From: Schistocephalus solidus
Taxonomy: Eukaryota > Platyhelminthes > Cestoda > Diphyllobothriidea > Diphyllobothriidae
Length of the DNA stretch: 64,000 nucleotides
Direction: 5' to 3'
NCBI GenBank assembly: GCA_017591395.1
Contig: WEDG01003255.1
Span: 124,001-188,000, forward strand
This document shows positions 33,901-45,429 of the stretch, one piece after another. Positions within the stretch are counted from its first letter, which is position 1, and each line of letters starts with the position of its first letter. Both the position numbers and the translations under genes were made by a program. Under the pieces are notes generated by a model. The model had not been told where the DNA came from, did no database searches, and saw only the letters and a program-made list of their open reading frames with translations.

Positions 33901-36900
33901 GTTCCACAACTGCTTACGGATGGCCAGAAGAAGAACCGTCTGCCTACATTTAAAGGAATTTTTGCTCGGACACCCAATCCGTGGTTTTTTAGATTTTCAC
34001 ACAACTTTAACCCTCTTGGTTTCTTATTGGGTCCAGTAGGGCTGTTTTTCGGCTAAGTTGAGAGCCTTTACTGGCATCTGCCCTGAGTGGCGTAACTGCG
34101 CCACCAAATTGACCGATTGCTGATCGGTGCCAAAACTGCTATCGCTTCCACTTTCAAGTGGCCATGGCCCTACAACCCACCCCATGCGGTCTGAAACTCA
34201 GCGATCACAAGCTCTTCTGTGGAATCTTCTAATCGGGCAGCGTTGACTGGAAATATTTCCTCAGTGATTCAGACTCGGTGACCTCCTGAGAAAGTTTTGT
34301 CGGCCTTCTGGGGGATAACTTGGGCGAAAAAGACTTCTCAAGAGGACTTTTGTCGACTTGGAAGCAGGAAACCGGTGGCAAGAGCTTTCCTCTCTTGTTT
34401 GACCTGACCCGAATAAACGCATGGCCAACGCAGGCCACTTGGAAGACTTTATATCCCACAGACAGTCCCTCGATTTGTCCACGAGTGTGCTATCTTAACA
34501 GCCTGGTTGCTCAAATAAGCGAAGTGAATTCGAGACGCACTATTTCTGTTTTCCGACATCCTGATTAACTGGTGGTCCACTTAACCCGAGCCCACTGACT
34601 GAACGGCTCAGAGCATTTTTACTGACTGTGTGTATCAGTCACCGAAGGAAAACAAAATAGGCGCACTTTCCTTCTCACATTCCCTGTTTCCCTTCATGCG
34701 TTTACCCTATCGTACAGCAATCAGTTACCGATATCTGAAACTGACAGAGCCCCGCTTCAGGAGGTCTTACGAGGCTTGGTTTTCACCAGAGAGACAACTT
34801 TGTCAAAGCCACTGCTGTTCTCGGTTTTTTGTCAGCAATAGAATCCACTGCCATGTGTCGATTGCTATCAAGAACCACGTGCACTGGGCGTCCGTCTAGT
34901 TTACCCTCTACGCCGTAAGGTCGGGTCGTGACAGTTTAACGTCGATTTCTACCATGTCTACCGTATGCCCGCACAGCAGGGTGGTGCAGGGACGGTGACT
35001 GGCCCTGGATTGGTATAAGAAGTGACTTGTACTGCATCTACCTCACTCTCTTTTTCATCTCCACCATCTGGGCCTGGTGTCAAGACAGAGGCAAGACCGG
35101 AGGGGGGTGAGGGCGCGGACCCATGCGCTGTGGTCCAACAAGAGCACAACAACAAGAAGAGAGGGCGGCTTTGATCCCAACTGAGTGGGAGGGCCATAAA
35201 GGCCACATTAAGCAGGAGCCATTGCAGCCTGCCTCTCGGTCCACCAATCAACCACTCCACTCAAAACACCCACTGGGATGACCACGCGGTCCTAGTTATC
35301 CCGTCAGTTGGCAACCTTCCAAGTCACGGCTTTTAGCGCAGCGTGATATTTTCAAGCGCGTCATACTGTTAACAGTGAGGAAAAGAATGCGCTGAGCCGT
35401 CGACCTCACTACCTCCCCCAACCCCCCACCATCATACCACCGTCCAAGCCTATCAGTATGCTGATGTGGGAGCGGTTGCATTGATTGACGGGCCGGCGTT
35501 CCCATCTTCGCGCGCCACAGCACGAATTGGCCCCCTTAACGCACATACCAGGATTTCCAAAGCCAGGGGGCAAGAAGGAGCAATCGTTTACCTCCGTAGA
35601 GGTAAACTGGACGTTCGAGCCGCCGTATGTAATACAAACCACGCTGGTTGCGAACATCTCGATAGGCTACCTCAAGTCATCCATGACCATTTGCTGTCCC
35701 GAGAGGACAGTTTGCCCAGTCACCTACATCAAATCTTTGCGTCCACGTGATTCCTGGTCCCTCAGAATTCGATGTCGGCTGGAGAGGGGAGGGGTTTCTG
35801 TTTGCCATAGTCCAGCGCCTACACAGTGCTATCCAGACCGGATGAATCAGACATGGTCCTTGTCCAATCAGTCGCGGGTAAAAAAATTGGCTTTCGGCCT
35901 GCGAGCGGAACTTCTGAATTTTATATGATGTATGTATATAGTAATGTGCAACGCTTACAGTAGGTTATTATCACGTTACTTTGTACCTATAGCTTAGGTC
36001 TCAATTCTGCCGACTTATGCATGCGAACCTAATCGATTAGGTGGGCGCGGGGGTTTGAATCCGTACGGCATGGCAAACTGCCCGGCCTGATGACTCTTCG
36101 TCTGCCAGATGGACAATCACCTTGGAAAAGTGAGCCGGGAGAAATTCCGGAGGTGACCCCGTTGGACTGACTTAATACGACTAAAAAATGTCAAGTTAAG
36201 GAAACTTCTGTCCGTACGCAGGGACATCTGGTAACAAATGGCTTTAACCAACCAAACCTTGGGTACTTAATGCTGAAAAGCAGGCAAAATTTCATGACTG
36301 ACAAAGACCAGGGAGACTGGAACTGTCATTTCTGACTTAGTAGCTGTCGTCAGCCAGCCATACCCCACCCCAGGTATCGAAACACCTTTGAACCCGGGAC
36401 TTTATGGTTAGATGTCCACCCACTGACTCATCCTCCTGTCGGTTACGATCGGGTATATTAACCGTAGTATCGGTGTGCTTAAGTATTGAGCTGTAAACGA
36501 GCTCGTTAAGTTTTTTTATTTCTTAGAACGAAAGCAATACCACTAAAGCCTTGGATTCTAACCAGCAAAAGTTGTGCAGGTTTGCCGTTTAGCTTCCGGA
36601 TGTCGCTCACTTTGCTCATATAAACCCGACAATTGCTTTGAGGCTGTAGCTATGCCTTCTTTCTTCTTCTTCTTCTTCTTCGTCTTCTGATTATTATTTT
36701 TTTCTTTATTATTCGAAGAAGGGTATGTTGACGCGAGTTTATTGTTTATTTTTCCATTTTTTCCCGGGACCTAGTTACAACAACCAATGGATGATATTCG
36801 ACACCAAGCTCTTCGAACCATTGAAACCCCTGCCACAGCGTGACTTGCTTTGGGTAGCTGAGCAGATTCCGTAAGACTGGCGTCTCTCTGCTTTGTTTAA

Positions 36901-39900
36901 ATTAGTTATTTCCCATGCGCTGCTCTGTGACCGCCAAACCTGTAGTGCATGCATTTACACACGTTCTGATTTTAGGGGGTTTGTTCAATCGGCTGACGTG
37001 ACCAATATCCTTAGCGAGAAGTCCTATTGGGCCAGCTATAACAACCCGTGAGTGTGCTTTGTCTCCTGCTTATCAAAAAATTTTGTACTGCTCACATTAA
37101 TCTCTCCCCCCCGCCCCATGAAAGGCAGCTGTTTCTGATAGAGCATAGGCGTCTTCTAAGGTCAGACTTGATTTTTATTTTCAAGCACGCTGCTGGCTAA
37201 AAGTAGTTACTTTCGCATTTGTGTGACTCGGTTGACCGACGATATTCTCCAGGGTCCTGCTAGTTTCGCACCCAGCTATATACCGCTGGGTGTCCGAAGT
37301 CAATTTTGAACGCTGTATTTCGTCCCGCAATGCTTGCAAGGCAACGTGCCTTGCTACCACGTGTGCCCGTAGCTCATCAGTATTAAGGCCTTAATTTTTG
37401 AACCAGTCTAAACTTGTTTCATCTTTTAGGTCTTTCTGTCACGGAGTTGAGATATGGCTGATTGAGGACGAATTCCATACCACTAAGAATTTCATTCGGT
37501 AAATTATGTTGTGCAAGCAGCGCGAGCGGTCGCCGAACGTTGGGCTCAAAATTTGCAGAGCAAACCGCTCACTTTTTCCTCCAGTGAATTAGAAAGAGAT
37601 GTATGGGGGTCTGAAGCCAACTGGAAAACCATACTTCGTTCAACCACGTTAGCCGGTCACCGAACACCACTTCTACATGACTTAAATACTTCTAACCGTA
37701 GCTGATGGAGGGTAGACCCATGAATCATCCCAGCTACTTGAACTCCACATTGAATTTCACCACAAGCAGGCGCAGGATGTTGCGCTTATAAGCGGCAGAC
37801 CTAACACTTTCCCAGAAGGGCAATACCACATCCAGTGGACCAGAAAGAGGCGTAGGAGAAGCTATAGAGACATTTTCGACCGTTGTCAAGGTTCTCTTAC
37901 TGACCCGAACCATGAATCGGTCGGACATTTAGAGAACGAGCTAAAGTTCGATTGTCTGCATGGCTCTGTCAGTCATTGGTACTCAGTTCGGATGAGTATG
38001 CCGAGATGGCTGTTCAAATGTTCGGTTGTCTCCTAGTTTGTCGAATCTCTCTGAAGGCATCTTACTTACACGGGTACAGTAGACTCAAACAATGACTGAG
38101 CGCTGTCCTGTTCTTTGTCCTGACAGGCGATTATTTCTGGCCTTTTTGGAAACATGCTACTGTGTATTTAGTAGGTCCTGGCTACTGAGTGTAGTCAGCG
38201 TCTATTTTTGATTCGACCAGCTCGTCGTGTATGGACTGGGCGTGCATGTCATGCGTAGATGAATCTTTTAACTTTGTCGATCAATGCGCCCGATCCCGCC
38301 TCCGGTCTTCTTGACGCCGGGCCTAGGTGGGGGAGGGAGGATGGAGCGCGATAGATGCTTCATAAGTCTATTACCACCCTCCCCACGTCCGCCATGCTGT
38401 GGGACACACGGGGACATCGTCGTTCGCCACAGCCTAACTACCATAAGATCAGTGTATAAATCGAACCTTTCGCTGTCGGTACATGGAACGACCTTCGAGA
38501 ATAGAGTTGAAAGTCTGATCGGTCGCTTCTTCGAAACTAACCGTTGTTAGACCGCAGTTTTTTTAGTGAAACTACTAGGCTGTACCTTTGAAAAACCCCA
38601 TTGTTTACATGCCGGTGCTTTAAATACGTCTGAAAATCTGCCCACGTTTTCTGAAAATTATCATTAGTTAAATAGTACTTACAGTGTGCAAGTAGCACTG
38701 TTTTTATGACAAACTCTTCCCTGTAGTTAACGTGGTATTTAGTTCGGGTTCAACGTGTCGAGGGAAAACAAAGGACGCATGCAAGTACCCAAGCGTTTCT
38801 CAAATAGCTGTAGGGACCTCACCTCCACGACTGATTGAGGGAGGTCCTTCCATTCTTCTGCTTACTGTCATGCAAAGAATTCAAAGGGAAGGTTCAAAAT
38901 GGACATTTTCTTGTGTTGCTTCGCTAAGTGTCTACGAAGATGAAGCTACACACGAAAATGCGCAGACTGAATAATGCAGAAGAAATAAAACTCGGTGGTA
39001 ACTACCTTTGCTCCCCTTCGTAACGCTCATTCCGAATTATGTAATACCTTAATTATGGTAAGGAGGTGCTCACCGATCGGTTACAGCACTCACTAGTCAT
39101 GTTGTACCTTGAGGCTCCCTCTCGAGCCCCGCCAGTAGCCACACGGCAGAATAACATGACTGTAATAGTCCTTTCTGGCTTATTAGCTGTCATCAGCCAG
39201 CCATACCCAACCCCAGGCGCTGCGGTGCCCGAGGCTTGAACTTGCGACCTGTTTATTAAAAGTCCAACGCTCTGCCCACTGCACCACGACCTCGTTGTCT
39301 TGTCGGTGGCGATCGGAAATCGGGTTTCGATGGGGAATCCCTTCACTTAACATGAAAGCTTCGTTTATCGTATTGTGTCGGTGTACTATTTTTCACTTAC
39401 CTCGAATGCAGTCTCTGTAGAACACTTCGGGTAGTTCTTTATGGTGTTTCTGTCTAATTTACTGCAGCATACTCATTCCAGCAAATAAGCATATTTTTGT
39501 TACAACTGGTTTAGGGGCCCTCACTCGCCTAAAAACATGCTCAGATACGGTTTTGCACTGGTTACGGTTAGGGTTGGAGCCACGGTTACGAAGAGGGTTT
39601 GGGTAAGGGTTAAGAGTTGAAATCGGGTTAGGGTCAGCGGTAAATAACTTAGATCGCCGTTGACAGCAGGTCATTCTAAGAATATTTTGAATGACATTAT
39701 AGCAAGAATTAAAAGTGAGTATACAAAGTTTGAACTAGTTATAGTAAATAAAAACTGTGTGCCGCATAAGTAAACTATTACAAAGCCCTTTGTCAATTTA
39801 CGAGCTTGTTAATTATATTTAGTTTACATTTACTACTGAAACACGATTAGTAGGCAGTTCTTATTTTGATTAATATGCTTACCTGATGAACAGCCAAGTC

Positions 39901-42900
39901 TAATAAACACCTTTTGGCATTTTAGAGGCTTCGCTCTAAACGTTCGTGTACCGCTGCACGTATCACAACCCTTAAGTTAATCTACCTGGGCTCAAAAATA
40001 ACGATCGATGGACTTCGTCCATTCCTGGGACCTTGGGACTTCTTATAGCATAATCAATTACTAAGTATTTTGAAAAAAAGCCAGAATTTGTAGACGCTTT
40101 AATTTTAGCAATGCTTCGAAGTCCAGTGCACCCTTATCTACCTCAAGGAAGATCAACCCTGCTAAACTCTAGGCCACGTGGGTTAAAACGTGTGGGGTCC
40201 GCTATATGCCATCTGTTGCTTTTAATTTTAAACAAATGCCGTAGACGTATCGATGAGGTTTAAACGGCTTTTAATCGTAATCCAAAAGTATCTATTGGTT
40301 GTTGATTTTATTCACTTAAGCGAACTGGTGTCATTTCTGGCTTATTTCTCACCTTCAGTCGGGGATACTCTACCCCTGTTTGGAAGCCAATGGTCTGCAG
40401 TCAGTTGGTCGCCGGGAATCTTTAAATCAGAGATTTTTCCAACTGAGTTATTGAACTGCGTTTCGTTAGTTGATGCCTAGACAATGCAGGGTGGAATTAG
40501 GATATACTGTTAGCAGGGGAGCAAGTGACTGTCTGTTATCCATTCTACGCAAAATAAATTTGTCTTTTGCACGATCAAAACTCGACAAAGAAACTATCAA
40601 TGAGAGGGTGCTTGGGACCTTGAAGATTCGGTTCAGATCAATCAGCTGAGCTATCTTCCCTAAGTAGGTTGAATTTCGGTAAAAAGACAAGGTCTGAACT
40701 GAGAATTTGTTCTTTTTGGATTAAAGAACTTCCTAATTTATTGACTGCTTGATCGTCTTTTATAGGTACTTCAATTTTATTCACAACATTTCCGGTTTCT
40801 ACGACTACGAAAAAACCTACGGCGATTGGTTTAATTATGACCTGCATCCGCGCGCACAGATATTTAAACGAGATCATGGGAAAGTTGACTCCCTGGCAAA
40901 AATGTATCGCCTAATGCGGTAAGTTTGACCTCTTTTGTCTATTTCTCCAGAGAGAAACGCATACCTTTTTCATTCAATATTCACATTTATATCAGACACC
41001 GAAAATGGGCTTTTCAAAAATTATGTGTTAGTTGGGCCATATATTGACCAATTCCGGTCCACCTCAGACTCACGTCTGGGGCAAAGTGAATTATCGAAAC
41101 TTTGGGTTGGACACAGATAAGTGGCCCTACGCTAAATTCCAGAAGGCTACTAATTCCCGTGTCATAAGCCTAACCCTAACGTTGAAACATGCAACCCTAT
41201 CACTAAACTGAGTCCTAGCCGCTCCCGAAAGTAAGCTCAAAATCACTTGTAAGAGGGGATACTTGTGAACGTCTCCCTACCAAAGAGTTTTGGGATTCCT
41301 GACGAGTGCGGTGCCAACGACATTAACTGGGGGAGCGTCCTACTTCATGGCTACCCTCTGTAGGCAGAAAGCTAGACCCTGCCCCGCTCAGAAACTGCCA
41401 GCAAGGTCATAAAAGAATCGTAATTGACTCCTACTGAAATGAATGCTCATACGCAACATAAAATTTATGACTTTTCGGTGCCCGGAATGCCAAACTGAAA
41501 TCTTGCCTGTGCGGTTTCATAGGTTTTGTAAGTAGTCAAGATTTCGCAGTTCATACGTTCTTTGGTTGCGTGTTTCGGAACTGCTTCGAGTATGCCTACG
41601 GTAGATTGCGTAATTCAGAAAATGTGATAACCGAAATCTAAATAATCAGTACAGGACATCTCGAACGCCAGGCATCTTTTTAGTTGAGTGCGTCTCGAAA
41701 AAAGTTCTCCTTCAAGGTATATTTTTAGGTTATTTTGTTGATGAAAAGTTTTACAAATTTAGGCGGAAATTAACACAATTTCCTATGCTAATAACCGCGA
41801 CGGTCCAACTTCGAATTTTGCCATATTGTATCAGCAGAGTGCATTACTTATAAGTAAGAATCACCGAGACATTCATCGTCAACTGAAAATTGTTTTTTTA
41901 AATTTCAAATAAATCAGCTATTGCAAGGTTTTGATAAGCCCATTATTTTCCGATAACTACATGTGTTTGTTTTGAAATTTTCGTCTGTTAAGCTGTGTAA
42001 TTGAACATTATACGGTGCAGTAATTATGTCTAAATGTCTTCCATTGCCTCAATGTCTCGCTATTTCTTTGGTATATGCAAAAATCGTATAAGTAACTATG
42101 AAGGAGCCCAGCATTAAGCGGGCATTATAAAAGAACAGCAAATGGCCGGTTCTTTTTATAAGTTCTACTTTCTGTAAATATGTGATTTTAAATTAACTGG
42201 GCCGATCTTCAGTCGCTTAAGAAATATATAATACCTGCATATCGCCTTTATGAGCACTGCCCGAAAGACAGAGGTAAACAAATAAGACGAGAATTGGTCC
42301 AGTATACAGCAAAAATCCAGCTTCTGCAGTTGCAGCAGAAAAATTATCGGTGCCTGTTAGGGAATTGAAGGCAAAATATTCCATTTTTTTGGACTGGAGA
42401 AAGATATGAAGGACCTGACCTTATTCAACTAAATATACCAGTAAAACACATCTCAAAGTGATAACTTATCAGAGAGTATTTTTTTCATTTGATCTAGAGT
42501 ACGTTCTTTTCAGGCCTTTGTAGCGTATATGCACGTTATTCGGTGATCAGGGTTTTTTTTTAAATTGAAGTGGGTATTCAAATATGGCCAAACCACAATC
42601 GGCATGAAAATAATGTTCAAGAAGGGACTAAGTTGGTAAATACATTCAAGAACTCTCTCATTTTTAGGGTTTTTATGAACCTAAATGACAGAACCCACCT
42701 TCTTATGCAGTCGCCTGGAAGTAATTATAACCATTCGGTTACATTTAAAAGACACCCTTAAACTCTTCGGAAAGCATGCAATAATCTTGAACGTGAAAAA
42801 TTATTTCGATACTCAACAACTTATATCCTGATAACCGTATCGGCTAATTATATTCCCGATATTCAATCGTTCATTTTTATGGCGTTCCTATCCGTGAAAT

Positions 42901-43946
42901 CCCCTTCGCTGTAGTCAATCGCATTCCGTACAGTACAAAATCTGAAAAGTTACGTTAACGTCTCTTGAAACCATTTTTTTAACAAATACTTAAAAACCGA
43001 GCAGTTGACTGCTTTCCATGTTATATATGACACTTTTTTTGAAGGATGCTTGCGCCGAAGCTTATCTGAAAAAAGTTTTAACTTTGCTGTTTTTATATTA
43101 TTTCATTTACTCAGTTTTACGCTACATTTCGCACTTTCCGAATTTTCGCCTTTCGTACAGAATTTTTGCAATTTTTACCAGCATAATGTTACCTCAGATA
43201 ATGTGCTTCCACTTAAATGGCCCTCCTTAATAAGTAATTTGGAATTAAACTGAATGCATTTGTTTCGCTCTCCGAGTGAGTAGAGATTTTTCAAGAATTT
43301 ACGCCCGTTTCATGGTTTGCCTAACCTACTATAACAGTTTCTGAATCCATGACTTTCATACGCGCAGTGCATATACCAAGTGAAGTCATGCAAAGTCTGA
43401 GAAGACTTTGTTTAATATACATTCTTAGAGAATAATCATATCGTAATCTATAGACCTCGATGATGTCATGGTACATATTATCGTTCACGTTGGTGTCGAA
43501 TTGATTCTATGCTGTTTTTGGTCGCAGATACAATGATTTTACGCATGACCCTTTGTCCCGTTGCAACTGCACGCCACCATACAGTGCTGAGAATGCAATT
43601 TCTGCTAGGAATGATTTGAATGAATTCAACGGTACGTACCCATTTCCGGCGTTGTCTTATCGCCTCCATGGTGGGACTGATGTCAAGCTGGTGAACTGGG
43701 CCATGGCGACGAGCGTATGTACTTATTTTTGGTTAACGCCTACTCAATGTTTGTAAGTAGTGCTTTTTGTCCGGGCCTACAATGAGCACTCGATTGCATT
43801 TGCGGTTTTAGGCCAGCATGATCGCCGTTAGCGGACCAACCTACGACGACGTATCCCCTTTCCAGTGGTCACGTATAAAACCACCGGTACCAAAGCCGCT
43901 GATGCACCCGGACAAATGGATCTTCCTCCTCTACTCATTCAGTTGA
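27715..43946 (+). CDS. Phospholipase B-like (PLBD) hydrolase, 12 exons
   Basis: Twelve exons join with matching phases into about 586 residues, the usual PLBD length. PLBD proteins are secreted or lysosomal N-terminal-nucleophile hydrolases, cleaved by themselves before a Cys. The product starts with a hydrophobic signal (MPWLLFLQLFAIIAVCYS). It then shows TIQAYWAGFLE, DPFWHQ, QLSGDLSEL, the nucleophile site SCSALIK (Cys about 242), LFSSYPSTLASIDDFY, VTLETTN, NSGTYNNQWM, YGDWFNYD..PRAQIF, CNCTPPYSAENAISARNDLN, GGTDVKL and SGPTYDDVSPFQW. Several N-x-S/T sites fit a secreted glycoprotein. The introns are GT-AG (28, 31, 1818, 418, 1289, 362, 3995, 105, 3718, 2609 and 97 nt). One extra G at 32633-32635 breaks the frame in exon 7. 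Whether it is in the genome or an assembly error is open. Substrate is not known from sequence. Confidence 0.93.
27979..28106 (+). CDS. PLBD exon 2
   Basis: It follows a 28-nt intron (27951-27978, GTAAGA..TTGCAG). It reads WAFQTVKT, NDTIQAYWAGFLE and FAHFNNTW and ends in phase 1. Confidence 0.85.
28138..28259 (+). CDS. PLBD exon 3
   Basis: It follows a 31-nt intron (28107-28137, GTAACT..CATAG). It reads GFCDDDLSEHCKQL and ends at DPFWHQ in phase 0 before GTAAGT. Confidence 0.88.
28260..30077 (+). other. PLBD intron 3
   Basis: This 1.8-kb AT-rich intron (GTAAGT..CGTAG) shows no recognised element or embedded gene. Confidence 0.7.
30078..30202 (+). CDS. PLBD exon 4
   Basis: It starts MELILWQLRGMIDNW after CCCCGTAG and ends ITDV plus TA before GTAAGT, phase 2. 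The link to exon 3 gives the family sequence FWHQ..L.QL.G..D. Confidence 0.85.
30621..30865 (+). CDS. PLBD exon 5, with nucleophile Cys
   Basis: It reads LLQLSGDLSEL, PSPSCSALIKILPGQNDVY and WHLTRDP. The Cys in SCSALIK is the family's N-terminal nucleophile after self-cleavage. It ends in phase 1 before GTTTGT. Confidence 0.9.
32155..32249 (+). CDS. PLBD exon 6
   Basis: It reads GSPLIPGGDILFSSYPSTLA and IDDFYSTNTGL between CCCCAG and GTGGGT, ending in phase 0. Confidence 0.9.
32612..32779 (+). CDS. PLBD exon 7, with 1-nt frameshift
   Basis: It starts VTLETTN, then the frame must move by one base at GGG (32633-32635) to read NHNSDLWPFVRHGLNTSVLE and RVMIANRLARSGAEWVSYFS, ending NSG plus AC before GTGAGT. 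Both sides of the shift match the family, so this is an extra G and not a wrong exon edge. The acceptor is CTCAAAAG. Confidence 0.85.
33570..33965 (+). pseudogene. Mariner-family transposase N-terminal fragment
   Basis: Three frames carry consecutive pieces typical of mariner (SETMAR / GVQW3-like) transposases. KQRANIKFGFLLKQTTAERA and NGNEALS lie at 33570-33681, ENIQKVCDVIMLDRSRTIDE and ISWGSYQRILN near 33740-33860, and LNTRRIAVKFVPQLLTDGQK near 33868-33930. These are the two helix-turn-helix DNA-binding regions. The catalytic DD34D half is absent and frames are broken, so this is a relic in intron 7. Confidence 0.75.
34936..35545 (-). repeat. LINE-tail repeat without LINE body
   Basis: This matches the tail of LINE B in the same orientation, from the terminal TACCGTATGC..CAGGGTGGTGCAGGGACGGT through GGTGTCAAGACAG, the second hairpin (GTCACGGCTTTTAGCGCAGC near 35322-35341) and TCAAGCGCGTCA, to CTTCGCGCGCCACAGCA. 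It contains no RT or finger sequence, so it is either a very short 5'-truncated LINE or a non-autonomous relative. Confidence 0.75.
36290..36445 (-). repeat. tRNA-derived SINE copy (partial)
   Basis: This minus-strand copy has the SINE body (TAGCTGTCGTCAGCCAGCCA reversed) followed by a B box seen reversed as TTTGAACCCGGGACTT. It lies in intron 7, 330 bp before exon 8. Confidence 0.65.
36657..36687 (+). repeat. TTC microsatellite
   Basis: This is about ten TTC units with one GTC. It is a pyrimidine run within the 3' end of intron 7, about 90 bp before exon 8. Confidence 0.85.
36775..36870 (+). CDS. PLBD exon 8
   Basis: Joined to exon 7 it reads NSGTYNNQWMIFDTKLF, then RDLLWVAEQIP. It ends in phase 2 before GTAAGA. 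Confidence 0.9.
36976..37047 (+). CDS. PLBD exon 9
   Basis: It reads GFVQSADVTNILSEKSYWAS and YNN plus CC before GTGAGT, ending in phase 2. The intron before it is 105 nt. Confidence 0.88.
37430..37498 (+). other. Possible optional exon in PLBD intron 9
   Basis: This 69-nt stretch between TTTTAG and GTAAAT is open and has phase 2 at both ends, so it could be included without breaking the frame. The family alignment does not need it: joining exon 9 straight to exon 10 gives YNNPYFNFIHNISG, the expected pattern. It may be a cassette exon or chance. Confidence 0.3.
38284..38430 (+). repeat. LINE-tail repeat fragment
   Basis: This shares CCGGTCTTCTTGACGCCGGG, the GGTGGGGGAGGGAGGATGGA purine stretch and the CATGCTGTGGGACACACGG end region with the distal tail of LINE B, here on the plus strand within intron 9. 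Confidence 0.65.
39058..39345 (-). repeat. tRNA-derived SINE, near full length
   Basis: On the minus strand a tRNA-like head has an A-box-like GTGGTGCAGTGGGCAGAGCG, an anticodon-like region and a B box (GGTCGCAAGTTCAAGCC). The body GGTTGGGTATGGCTGGCTGA follows, and the 3' end is GTAACCGATCGGTGAGCACC. At about 290 bp it is the best full-length example in the window. It sits in intron 9. Confidence 0.78.
39545..39640 (-). repeat. Degenerate telomere-like repeats
   Basis: The plus strand has several irregular GGTTAGGG / GGGTTAGGGT / GGGTAAGGGTT units. They resemble the TTAGGG telomere repeat but are not in register, so this is an old interstitial tract or a simple G-rich repeat. Confidence 0.45.
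40766..40918 (+). CDS. PLBD exon 10
   Basis: It reads YFNFIHNISGFYDYEKTYGD, WFNYDLHPRAQIFKRDHGKV and AKMYRLM between TTATAG and GTAAGT, ending in phase 2. Confidence 0.92.
40919..43527 (+). other. PLBD intron 10
   Basis: This is 2.6 kb of AT-rich intron (GTAAGT..GTCGCAG). I recognise no repeat or embedded gene in it. Confidence 0.7.
43528..43714 (+). CDS. PLBD exon 11
   Basis: It reads YNDFTHDPLSRCNCTPPYSA, ENAISARNDLNEFNGTYPFP and HGGTDVKLVNWAMATS, among the most conserved PLBD stretches. It ends in phase 0 before GTATGT. Confidence 0.93.
43812..43946 (+). CDS. PLBD exon 12, with stop codon
   Basis: It reads ASMIAVSGPTYDDVSPFQWS, then HPDKWIFLLYSFS and TGA at 43944-43946. Intron 11 is 97 nt. 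Confidence 0.92.
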   Translation, partial: ASMIAVSGPTYDDVSPFQWSRIKPPVPKPLMHPDKWIFLLYSFS

Positions 43947-44217
43947 AGTACCCAGGAAGCATCCCCTACTTCAGCATTCAACCGATCAACTAGTTCCCTT
44001 TTCGCCAGCTCTTAATCCTTACAATTTGCCTCCACCAGACGCTCAAGGTCATCCACTTCAAATCGTTAATGCTGCATCGATTTAATTTTTTAAACCTCAC
44101 ATTTGATATAAAAATTCTGGCAAATTGAGTATTTTACGACTATTCAGCTGTCCACTAACATTTTAAAACGTCTCTCACTCTCTGTATTTTTATCCAATTT
44201 GCATGTTTTCTGGAGAA

Positions 44218-44223
44218 AAATAA
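44218..44223 (+). promoter_or_regulatory. Poly(A) signal candidate for PLBD
   Basis: AATAAA lies about 270 nt after the stop codon, the first such hexamer downstream. Use is inferred. Confidence 0.5.
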
Positions 44224-45429
44224 ACCAAATACAACATGCAGGCGTCTTTATGCCGATTTTTATGTCAGTGCGAAAGGTACCGAGACTTTTCCCCTCTATT
44301 CCCAGAGTACTGACCTGCTAGGGACAATGCTAGATGTATCAACAGTAGAGTACGTTTCTAATCAGCCGGACATATGGAGGTTCGGGTTATCAGTTATTCC
44401 TTATACTGACCAGCAAGTGTATTTTACCGTCTGGTGGGTTGATGAAGCTATGGTTTTCCAACCTGGATGTTCGTCGCCCTTCGTTTTCACAGCGAGTTTA
44501 CAGTGCCTGGATCGAACTGCCAGAGGACGTCATACGAGCGGACACAACTGTCACACTCGAACATAAACTGTATTTATATTCGCTTGACAATTATCGTTCC
44601 TTCTTACAGGAAGGAATTGCTACATCATACAAAAGCTTTGCATATACATACAGATAACGGTGATATCTAGTATTTGACATAGGTAATCATCGAAACTGTG
44701 CTCAGACTCGACTGTTAAAAACAATTTCTTTCTACTTGAATATGTTATTCACTACTGTGCAATGACGTGTATTTTGACTGCAATTTTGCAGTTACATTTT
44801 TTTATTAATAGGGTCTTCAAAGGCAATGTCTATTACACTTAAATATACTGAACTTTAACACAATATCGTAATATACTCTGTAAATTAAGTGGACACGATT
44901 TTTGTACGCTGTAGTGAAAGAAAAGTATGTCCCGTTACATTAAGTTTGCTTTGAGAGCCAGGGATAAAGGTTTATTTTAAAAAGCAGCTACGGTCCTCTG
45001 CTGGTTCAGCTTGTGGGGTTGCCAGGTTATTTCATACTAGACGCATCTTTTGTAACAGTATGAATTCCTTGCTTCCATAATCAACCGAATACTATCACAT
45101 CAATAGTTATTGCCCGTGGAAGATAGTAATTTCAGCCGGGGTGGATAGTTGTGGGATATGTCAGGGGTGAAAACGTTTGGGATACATAGGGAAGAATTTT
45201 GCTGACAGGAATTCCAGTCCTGCGTTTTCTGTGACATTGCGTGGTCTCACTATCATCGGAAGTAGTGTTTACCCTTCTCTTCGACATTCGATTTCGATTG
45301 TTTTTGGAAAAACCCGGACTAAGGTTGACATCTGCAGTCTACTCCCTCCACGCTGGTTGCTTCCGCTCCTGTACTCCGCCGCAGATCATGAAATTGACCT
45401 CTTAATTTATTGGTTATGCCAATAATTTT
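44224..45429. other. Intergenic, nothing recognised
   Basis: This is 1.2 kb of AT-rich sequence with only short chance frames. Confidence 0.5.

Larger units (their letters stand above)
32780..36774 (+). other. PLBD intron 7, filled with repeats
   Basis: This 4-kb intron holds a mariner fragment (33570-33965), a LINE-tail repeat (34936-35545), a SINE (36290-36445) and a TTC run (36657-36687). The rest, including 35930-36280, shows no clear feature beyond a possible tRNA-like B box near 36050. Confidence 0.7.
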
